Shown: positions 1-5,056 of the stretch, one piece after another | How positions within the stretch are numbered: the stretch's first letter is position 1 | Layout of the letters: each line of letters starts with the position of its first letter | NCBI GenBank assembly: GCA_003170115.1 | Contig: PMZS01000089.1 | Location: 1-6,009 of the forward strand | DNA length: 6,009 nt | Origin: Spirochaetaceae bacterium | GTDB taxonomy: Bacteria > Spirochaetota > Spirochaetia > SZUA-6 > Fen-1364 | Direction of reading: 5' to 3' | Position numbers and translations under genes: made by a program | Notes under the pieces: model-generated | Databases searched by the model: none | Told to the model about the DNA's origin: nothing | The model's input: the letters and a program-made list of their open reading frames with translations, nothing else

Positions 1-1
1 C

Positions 2-727
2 GGCATCGACCTCGTGGCGATGAACGTCAATGACCTGCTCGTCTGCGGCGCGCGGCCGGTGGTCTTCCTGGACTACATCGCCTGCGGCAGGATCGACGAG
101 ACGCGCATGCACGATCTCGTGAGGGGCATCGTCCGTGGCTGCGAGCTTGCCGGCTGCAGCCTCGGGGGGGGGGAGACGGCGGAGATGCCTGACCTGTACG
201 GCGCTGAGGATTTCGACCTCGCCGGCTTTGCCGTCGGCATCGCGGAGAAGAGCGCGGTGCTTCCACGAAAGTCGGAGATCAGGACGGGTGACATGATCCT
301 CGGCCTCCCCTCATCAGGGATTCACTCCAATGGGCTCTCCCTGGCGCGGAAGATCATCCCGGAGTCGGATACCGGGGCCTGGAACGAGATGCTCATTCCG
401 ACCCGCATCTACGCAATGGAGATGCGAACGCTCGTCGAAACCGGCCTGGTGCTCGCCGCCGCCCACGTCACCGGGGGAGGTCTCTTTGGCAATCTGCGGC
501 GCGTGATACCGGAGGGGCTGAATCCGAAATTCACTTTCGACTGGCCCGTGCCTCCGATCTTCCCCAGGATCCAGGCCGCCGGCGACGTCTCCGACGAGGA
601 GATGCGTGCCGTCTTCAACTTGGGCATCGGGATTGCGTTGATCGCACACCCGGCTGACCGGGCGGCCCTTCGCGCGTGCGCCCGGCAAAAAGGCTTCAAC
701 CTCCTCGACATCGGGACCCTGGCCTGA
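2..727 (+). CDS. purM: Phosphoribosylformylglycinamidine cyclo-ligase (AIR synthetase), 5'-truncated
   Basis: PurM closes the imidazole ring, turning FGAM into AIR with ATP, in the cytoplasmic de novo purine pathway. The frame is open from base 2, and codons before the first possible start already read GIDLVAMNVNDLL, the conserved PurM segment. The GTG at 14 is therefore internal and the true start lies left of the window. The 241 visible residues match the family in order: VNDLL and VFLDY, then GGGETAEMPDLYG, LAGFAVG, LPSSGIHSNGLSLAR, PTRIY, HVTGGGLFGNLRRVIP and FNLGIGIALIA. About 90-105 N-terminal residues are missing, judged against the roughly 345-residue E. coli enzyme. The protein stops right after DIGTLA, about ten residues earlier than E. 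coli PurM. A run of ten G (164-173) encodes the three glycines of the GGGE motif. The stop overlaps the purN start by one base (TGATG), indicating coupled translation. Identity is secure. Confidence 0.96.
   Translation, partial: GIDLVAMNVNDLLVCGARPVVFLDYIACGRIDETRMHDLVRGIVRGCELAGCSLGGGETAEMPDLYGAEDFDLAGFAVGIAEKSAVLPRKSEIRTGDMILGLPSSGIHSNGLSLARKIIPESDTGAWNEMLIPTRIYAMEMRTLVETGLVLAAAHVTGGGLFGNLRRVIPEGLNPKFTFDWPVPPIFPRIQAAGDVSDEEMRAVFNLGIGIALIAHPADRAALRACARQKGFNLLDIGTLA
164..173 (+). repeat. G10 homopolymer inside purM
   Basis: Ten consecutive G encode three Gly codons and the first base of Glu in the GGGETAEMP motif. The frame through the tract is intact, because both sides match PurM. Such tracts are prone to polymerase slippage and to read errors, and a change of one base would destroy purM. 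Confidence 0.9.
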
Positions 728-1320
728 TGGCGCGGCTGGCGGTCTTCGCCTCGGGCATGGGGAGCAACTTCGCCGCCATCAGCGCCGCCGTGAAGGCGGC
801 CCAGCGGCATGCAATAGAGTTTCTTCTCTGCGACGTGGCCGGCGCAAAGGTGCTCGATCGGGCGAAGGAGCTCGGCGTGCCTGCCGTTCTTCTGAGCTAT
901 GAGGGGATGTCCCGGGAGGCCGTCGAAAAGAAGATGGTGCGGCACCTGGAGAGGCGCGGGGTCGACATCGTTGCTCTCGCCGGCTTCATGAAGCTCCTCA
1001 CCCCGTATTTCCTGGGTGCGTTCAAGGGCCCGGTCGTCAACCTCCATCCCAGCCTCCTCCCGAAGTATCCCGGCGCCCACGCAATCGAAGAGAGCTTCAA
1101 TTCCGGGGACAAGGAGCTTGGAATCTCGGTGATCCGTGTCGATGAGGGTGTCGACACGGGGCCTGTGCTGCTGCGGAAGTCCTTCCACCGGGATGGCTCC
1201 GAGACCCTGGCGGAAGTCGAGAAGCGAATCCACGCGCTGGAACACCAGTGGTTTCCCCGCGTGATCCTCGAGATGCTGGATGCTGTTGACGGCCCGACCC
1301 GACCGGTGGCCACGCCATGA
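727..1320 (+). CDS. purN: Phosphoribosylglycinamide formyltransferase, folate-dependent (GAR transformylase)
   Basis: PurN transfers the formyl group of 10-formyltetrahydrofolate to GAR, making FGAR (third step of purine synthesis, cytoplasm). I chose the ATG at 727, which overlaps the purM stop, because MARLAVFASGMGSNFAAI aligns with the PurN N-terminus. A longer reading from 676 only adds purM-overlapping sequence. The 197-residue product has normal family length. Visible motifs are SGMGSN (9-14), GFMKLLTP (86-93), NLHPSLLPKYPG (105-116, with catalytic N105 and H107) and DEGVDTGP (139-146, with D143 matching E. coli D144). Oddity: E. coli His137 in GTSVHFV is Ile136 here, in GISVIRV. There is no strong ribosome binding site, consistent with coupling to purM. 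The stop overlaps the purD start (ATGA). A Fmt-type methionyl-tRNA formyltransferase is unlikely given the short length, LPKYPG motif and purine context. Confidence 0.95.
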   Translation: MARLAVFASGMGSNFAAISAAVKAAQRHAIEFLLCDVAGAKVLDRAKELGVPAVLLSYEGMSREAVEKKMVRHLERRGVDIVALAGFMKLLTPYFLGAFKGPVVNLHPSLLPKYPGAHAIEESFNSGDKELGISVIRVDEGVDTGPVLLRKSFHRDGSETLAEVEKRIHALEHQWFPRVILEMLDAVDGPTRPVATP

Positions 1321-2573
1321 AAGTCCTCATCCTCGGCTCCGGAGGCAGAGAGCATGCCCTCGCATGGAAGCTTGCCGCGAGCAGGTCCGTGACAGGCGTG
1401 TTCGTGGGCCCGGGAAACGCGGGTACCATGCAGGTGGGCACGAACCTTCCGGAGGTGAGCCTGGCCTCCTTCGACACAATAGAAGCAGCCTGCCGGCAGA
1501 ACGGCATCGATTGCGTGTTCGTGGGCCCCGAGACGCCCCTGGCGGACGGTGTCGTTGACTTTCTCGCTTCGCGAAAGATCGCGGCCATCGGCCCGGGAGA
1601 GCGGGCTGCGCAGCTGGAATCCAGCAAGGCTTTCTCCAAGGCTTTCCTCGTTCGAAACAATCTGCCGACCGCGAAGGCGGAAGAGTTCTCAGAAGCCGCT
1701 CCTTTCGAGCTGTATGTCCGCGGCCAGGCCGGGCGCCGGCTCGTGGTGAAAAAAAGCGGGCTTGCAGCGGGAAAAGGCGTCCTGGAGTCATCCGACACCG
1801 CCGAGCTTCTCGCCTTCGGCGCCTCTGTCCTGCGCGAAGACTCGCTCCTCGTGGAAGAGTTTCTCGAAGGGTGGGAAGTCTCCATATTCGGCCTGAGCGA
1901 CGGCACTGATTTCGTCGTGCTTCCGCCGTGCACGGATTTCAAGAAGGCGCATGAGGGTGATTCAGGGCCAAACACCGGCGGCATGGGATCGATCTGTCCG
2001 GTGCCGTGGGTGGATGACGGGCTCATGCAACGTATCCGCACGGCGATCCTCGCGCCCACGTACGCAGCACTCCAGCGGGAGGGGCTCGGATATGCAGGTA
2101 TCCTGTATTTCGGGCTCATGATCACCGCCGAGGGCCCCAAAGTGCTGGAGTTCAACGTGCGTTTCGGCGACCCCGAGACGCAGGTCCTCCTGCCGATGCT
2201 GGGAGCCGACCTCGGCGAGCTGTTCGAGGCGATGGCCGCGGGCAGGCTCGCGGGCGCGGCGGCCGCGTTCCAAAGACCCGGTGCTGCCCTCGGCGTTGTC
2301 ATCGCCAGCCGCGGCTATCCCGCAAGCACCGAAAAGGGTGCGCGTGTCGAGCCGATGCCGGCCCTGCCGGATTCAGAGTCGGTCATATTCCATGCCTCAA
2401 CGGTCCGCGACACCGCGGGCAGAGTGCGGACGGGTGGCGGGAGATGCTTCACCGCTGTCGGCACGGGCCGCGACCTTGCTGAGGCGGCGAGCCGGGCGTA
2501 CGCCGCGGCGGATACCGTGCGCTTCGACGGCGCCTGGTGCAGACGCGACATCGGAAGGAAGTTCATGGCATGA
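1317..2573 (+). CDS. purD: Phosphoribosylamine-glycine ligase (GAR synthetase)
   Basis: PurD joins phosphoribosylamine and glycine with ATP to give GAR, the second purine step and the substrate of the neighbouring PurN. The 418-residue length is typical. The N-domain shows LILGSGGREHALAWKL (4-19), GPGNAGT and GPETPLADG. The ATP-grasp part shows QLESSKAFSKAF, VVKKSGLAAGKGV, EEFLEGWEVS, DSGPNTGGMGS and EFNVRFGDPETQ. A GARS C-domain follows, with GVVIASRGYP, VIFHAST and TGGGRCFTAVGTG. The usual QDHKR/QDYKR before GPNTGGMG reads TDFKKAHEG, a variant I vaguely associate with spirochaetal enzymes. The ATG at 1317 overlaps the purN stop by four bases and begins the GGREHA domain at its normal place. 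The stop overlaps the purE start in the same way. Identity is secure. Confidence 0.97.
   Translation: MKVLILGSGGREHALAWKLAASRSVTGVFVGPGNAGTMQVGTNLPEVSLASFDTIEAACRQNGIDCVFVGPETPLADGVVDFLASRKIAAIGPGERAAQLESSKAFSKAFLVRNNLPTAKAEEFSEAAPFELYVRGQAGRRLVVKKSGLAAGKGVLESSDTAELLAFGASVLREDSLLVEEFLEGWEVSIFGLSDGTDFVVLPPCTDFKKAHEGDSGPNTGGMGSICPVPWVDDGLMQRIRTAILAPTYAALQREGLGYAGILYFGLMITAEGPKVLEFNVRFGDPETQVLLPMLGADLGELFEAMAAGRLAGAAAAFQRPGAALGVVIASRGYPASTEKGARVEPMPALPDSESVIFHASTVRDTAGRVRTGGGRCFTAVGTGRDLAEAASRAYAAADTVRFDGAWCRRDIGRKFMA
2553..2559 (+). promoter_or_regulatory. Ribosome binding site for purE
   Basis: GGAAGGA lies about ten bases before the purE ATG at 2570, inside the end of purD. It is the clearest Shine-Dalgarno-like sequence among the pur junctions and supports the 2570 start over 2537. 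An ATG at 2565 is in the purD frame (its penultimate Met) and is not a purE start. Confidence 0.6.
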
Positions 2574-2977
2574 AAGATGTGCTTTTCATCATCGGGTCTG
2601 AATCCGATACGCAGGCGGTCCAGCCCGGGCTTCAGCTTCTTTCGGAGAAAGGCATGAGCTTCGAGCTCAAGGTGATGTCCGCGCACCGACACCTCGAGCA
2701 GCTTCTGAGCTTCCTCAAGCAGGAGGAGTCGGGCTACCGGATCGTCATCGCCGCCGCCGGCCTCTCCGCCGCGCTCCCCGGGGTGGTCGCGTCGGCAGTG
2801 AAGCTTCCCGTGATCGGTGTGCCGCTGGTGGCGGGGTCCCTTTCGGGGATCGACGCCCTGCTTTCAATACTGCAGCTTCCGCGCGGCGTACCGGTGGCCA
2901 CGATGGGGATCGGAAAACAGGGAGTGCTGAACGCCGTGCTCCTGGCCGAACGGATCCTGAAGGTCCCGCACGGCTGA
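2570..2977 (+). CDS. purE: PurE-type N5-CAIR mutase / AIR carboxylase, divergent and short
   Basis: PurE forms CAIR, the carboxylated purine intermediate: class I enzymes rearrange N5-CAIR made by PurK, class II enzymes carboxylate AIR with CO2. The ATG at 2570 overlaps the purD stop and has a good ribosome binding site; the product is 135 residues. Class I traits are IGSESD (8-13), SAHR (37-40, with H39 matching catalytic E. coli H45), VIGVPL, SGIDALLSILQLPRGVPVAT and IGKQGVLNAVLLAERIL. Departures: the phosphate loop GAGGAAHLPG is AAAGLSAALPG (61-71), so His75 of E. coli is Ala68, and SAHRTP is SAHRHL. The protein ends at the point where E. coli PurE (169 aa) has about 30 more residues. The loop partly resembles the class II GRSNALSG loop. 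No purK is in the window. PurE membership is secure; the reaction type is uncertain. Confidence 0.88.
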   Translation: MKDVLFIIGSESDTQAVQPGLQLLSEKGMSFELKVMSAHRHLEQLLSFLKQEESGYRIVIAAAGLSAALPGVVASAVKLPVIGVPLVAGSLSGIDALLSILQLPRGVPVATMGIGKQGVLNAVLLAERILKVPHG

Positions 2978-2990
2978 CGGCTCCGGAAGG
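2978..2990. other. 13-bp convergent intergenic gap
   Basis: Only 13 bases separate the purE stop from the rlmB stop on the other strand. There is no room for two separate terminators and no T-run on either side. The imperfect stem CTGAC (2974-2978) with GTCAG (2990-2994) includes both TGA stop codons and has a loop of 11 bases. It is too weak to call a terminator, so some convergent read-through is likely. Confidence 0.7.
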
Positions 2991-3737
2991 TCAGTTCCTG
3001 CCGCTGTGGGGGAAACCCTGCTGCCTTCGCGCTTCGAACATCAGGATGCCGGCAGCAACGGACACGTTGAACGAATCGACATGCCCGGAGGCGGGGATGC
3101 TCGCCAGGAAGTCGCACTTCTCCCTCACGAGCCTGTGCAATCCCGTTCCTTCGCTTCCCAGCACGATGCAGACCTTGCCATTGAAATCCAGGCTGCCCGT
3201 GGACTGCCCGTCCGCATCCGCGCCGAAGATCCAGAAACCGTGCTCCTTCAGCATTTCGATCGCCGAAACGATATTCGGCACGATGGCGAGCGGCACGTAC
3301 TCGCTGGCTCCTGAAGACACCTTGCTCACGGTCTGGTTTTCCTGCGCTGATCTCCGGGAGGGGATGATGACCAGCTGAACACCGAACTGGTCCGCGGACC
3401 GCAGTATTGCTCCCAGGTTGTGAGGATCGGTGATGCCATCCAGGACAAGAACGAGACTCTTCTCCCCTTCCAGGTCCTTCAAGTGATGCTTGAGGCTCGA
3501 TCGTTGGGACGAGGAGGGCCTCTCAAGTGACAGGAGCACGCCGCGGTGGGCCTCGGAGCCGCACAACCGGGTCAGCTCGGCATCCTCCACATCGGATACC
3601 GGCACGCCCTTCCGGTCCGCAAGCTGCCGGATCTGCGAAATGCGGGCGCTCTGCCGCGATATCAGCAGGGTGCCTGTGCCCGCCCCCTTCTGAAGGGCCT
3701 CCTCGATCGAATGAAATCCGTAGACATGTTCCGCCAT
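2991..3737 (-). CDS. rlmB: 23S rRNA 2'-O-ribose methyltransferase, RlmB/TrmH (SpoU) family
   Basis: SpoU-fold enzymes use S-adenosylmethionine to methylate ribose 2'-OH; RlmB modifies 23S rRNA (Gm2251 in E. coli). The 248-residue product has family length and both domains. The N-terminal substrate-binding domain (about 1-75) starts with VYGFHSIEEAL and contains HRGVLL. The catalytic knotted domain has motif 1, DGITDPHNLGAILRSAD (100-116, with N107 and R113), motif 2, VLGSEGTGL (192-200, with E196), and motif 3, IPASGHVDSFNVSVAAG (214-230, with N224). Motif 3 reads SFN where SLN is usual, a mild change. The ATG at 3737 lies three bases after the stop of the upstream small gene, implying translation from the same transcript. 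The only purine-rich stretch, GAGG, is very close to the ATG. RlmB is favoured over TrmH or TrmL by domain make-up, but the exact target nucleotide is inferred. Confidence 0.93.
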   Translation of the reverse strand: MAEHVYGFHSIEEALQKGAGTGTLLISRQSARISQIRQLADRKGVPVSDVEDAELTRLCGSEAHRGVLLSLERPSSSQRSSLKHHLKDLEGEKSLVLVLDGITDPHNLGAILRSADQFGVQLVIIPSRRSAQENQTVSKVSSGASEYVPLAIVPNIVSAIEMLKEHGFWIFGADADGQSTGSLDFNGKVCIVLGSEGTGLHRLVREKCDFLASIPASGHVDSFNVSVAAGILMFEARRQQGFPHSGRN

Positions 3738-3740
3738 GCC

Positions 3741-4154
3741 TCAGTTTACGCCGAAAACGCGCACCACGTCAGGTTTGCCGCTGCCCGTCGTATCCCGCTC
3801 GTAGCGCTGGACTGAGTTGCCGTCAGCCGTGAGATAGACCCAGAGGTCGATCTTGCCGGTGCCCTTCGTGTCGATTTCCACTCTCTGGAGAAGCCCGTCC
3901 TTGTAGTAGTAGAACGTGTCCATCTTTCCGTCATGATTGTAGTCGAGCTCCTCATGCTCAACCGTGCCCCCCCGGCCGTAAAAAACCCGATAATCCACAT
4001 CACCATCCGCCGAACGTTGTTCGACCACTCCGTTCGCCGGTCCCTGAGGCGGCGCCTTCGGGGCAGCAGAGACAATGGAATCGGCGAGCACTGTCGGAAG
4101 GCCGACCAGAGCCATGAAGGCCGCCGCGAGGAGCCAGAGATGGAGTATACGCAT
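3741..4154 (-). CDS. Exported small protein with four degenerate Asp/Gly repeats
   Basis: I do not recognise a named family. The 137-residue reading starts with the ATG at 4154 because it gives a classic signal peptide: MRILHLW, a hydrophobic core (7-22), and a likely signal peptidase I cut after TVLA (A24). No lipobox Cys is present. A longer in-frame reading from 4364 runs into the methyltransferase gene and has no exported character before this Met. After a Pro/Ala-rich linker (30-40) come four units about 25 residues apart, centred on DGDVD (50-54), DGKMD (75-79), TGKID (99-103) and SGKPD (125-129), each followed by an aromatic or hydrophobic strand. Unit two, DYNHDGKMD, looks like a calcium loop of the EF-hand/thrombospondin-3 sort; the others have lost acidic ligands. 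It lies 32 bp after the second methyltransferase and 3 bp before rlmB. A periplasmic or surface location is inferred; function is unknown. Confidence 0.85.
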   Translation of the reverse strand: MRILHLWLLAAAFMALVGLPTVLADSIVSAAPKAPPQGPANGVVEQRSADGDVDYRVFYGRGGTVEHEELDYNHDGKMDTFYYYKDGLLQRVEIDTKGTGKIDLWVYLTADGNSVQRYERDTTGSGKPDVVRVFGVN

Positions 4155-4186
4155 CAATTCCACATCGACACTGCCGCGCTTAAAGT
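4155..4186. other. 32-bp intergenic gap
   Basis: This gap lies between the second methyltransferase stop and the start of the exported small protein. It shows no clear promoter boxes or hairpin. A GGA five to seven bases before the ATG, inside GTGGAATTG, is the only candidate ribosome binding site. Confidence 0.6.
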
Positions 4187-5056
4187 TCAACCCGCGTTCT
4201 CCTTGCGAAACACAAGGATATTCTGATGGATCATTGACGGTATATAGGAGTACTGGTAGCCATAGAGGTGCAGCTTCTTCGAGACATCGTACCAGACGAG
4301 GTTCGCTTTCCAGACCAGCCCCGGGATGCGGCGAAGCATCTCGGCGAGCTCCGCGGAGAGGCAATGATACTCGTTGTCCCGGTACATGTCGCCGATGAAG
4401 GACAGGAGATACCCGGCCGGCCGCAGCAGCGCCGCTGCCTGCTGGAATATTCCTGCCATCTGTTCAAGCCACTCCCCTTTTGAGGCGTATTCCTCCGGGC
4501 GGAACGCGGAAAGCTTGCTCGCCCGCACCGGCTTCGCTTCCCCGCCCACCCTCTTGAACGTCCCGCGCGACCGGGAGGCGGTGTCCATCTTCCAGTAGGG
4601 GACATCGGTGAGCACACAATCAAAAGACCTTCCGCTCATCGCCCCCAGGGCTTCGCGGGCGTCCGCCTCGATCGTTTCCTGCGCCGCCATGCCTTCCCGC
4701 GCGCACACCTCCCTGTAGATGCCGATCCACTTCGGACTCACTTCGATCCCGACCGCGCGTCGTCCGCAAAGCGAGGCACCGAGCAACGTGCCTCCCACGC
4801 CCATGAAGGGATCCAGTATGACCTGGCCTTCCTTGGTGAAGACACGCAGGAGGTCGGCACACAGATCAGGCGGCTTCTGGCCGCCGTGCTGGTTTCTCAG
4901 GGCGTGCTGCATCTTCGGCGGGTAGGGCTTCGTGATCACCGAGCGCGTCCAGAAGACCCATTCCCGTCCCGTGAGATCGTTGACCCGGTTGTCTTCGGAG
5001 TAGAACCCCCGTGAGCTCCCATCGGGATCAAGGATCTCCCTTTTCACCCTACGCAT
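4187..5056 (-). CDS. DNA methyltransferase, N4-cytosine/N6-adenine type, permuted motif order
   Basis: This is a predicted S-adenosylmethionine-dependent DNA amino-methyltransferase of the N6_N4_Mtase family. The ATG at 5056 gives 289 residues and overlaps the upstream gene by eight bases. A GTG at 5065 in the same frame would add MRP. Residues here are numbered from that GTG. They show GQKPPDLCADLL (62-73, motif X-like), LDPFMGVGGTLLGA (84-97, motif I, AdoMet binding; DNA near 4787-4813), AVGIEVSPKWI (104-114, motif II), TDVPYW (153-158, motif IV, catalytic; DNA 4592-4606), ALLRPAGYLLSFIGDM (212-227) and HQNILVFRK (280-288). In the common beta class the DPPY half comes first; here the AdoMet half comes first. 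The catalytic motif is DVPY, not DPPY. The N-terminal FYSEDNRVNDLTGREW block may help recognise DNA. The base modified and the target site cannot be told. It probably works with the overlapping D12 enzyme. Confidence 0.88.
   Translation of the reverse strand: MRRVKREILDPDGSSRGFYSEDNRVNDLTGREWVFWTRSVITKPYPPKMQHALRNQHGGQKPPDLCADLLRVFTKEGQVILDPFMGVGGTLLGASLCGRRAVGIEVSPKWIGIYREVCAREGMAAQETIEADAREALGAMSGRSFDCVLTDVPYWKMDTASRSRGTFKRVGGEAKPVRASKLSAFRPEEYASKGEWLEQMAGIFQQAAALLRPAGYLLSFIGDMYRDNEYHCLSAELAEMLRRIPGLVWKANLVWYDVSKKLHLYGYQYSYIPSMIHQNILVFRKENAG

Noticed and set aside
409..1245. Minus-strand open frame of 278 codons opposite purM and purN
   Set aside because: It is a shadow of conserved coding sequence with no motif and no sensible start context.
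1097..2302. Open frame of 401 codons on the minus strand across purN and purD
   Set aside because: It is antisense to two secure genes and its Ser/Arg/Pro-rich product has no recognisable motif. Long antisense open frames are expected opposite GC-rich codons.
2972..2996. Possible bidirectional terminator between purE and rlmB
   Set aside because: There are only five Watson-Crick pairs (CTGAC/GTCAG) plus two G-T pairs, an 11-base loop and no T-run on either strand. The symmetry mostly reflects the two facing TGA stops.
3967..3973. C7 run in the exported protein gene as a phase-variation tract
   Set aside because: It is short for GC-rich DNA and encodes ordinary Arg-Gly-Gly codons. The frame is intact and the repeat pattern continues on both sides.
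4155..4364. N-terminal extension of the exported small protein
   Set aside because: It overlaps the C-terminal part of the second methyltransferase and would bury the signal peptide at residue 71.
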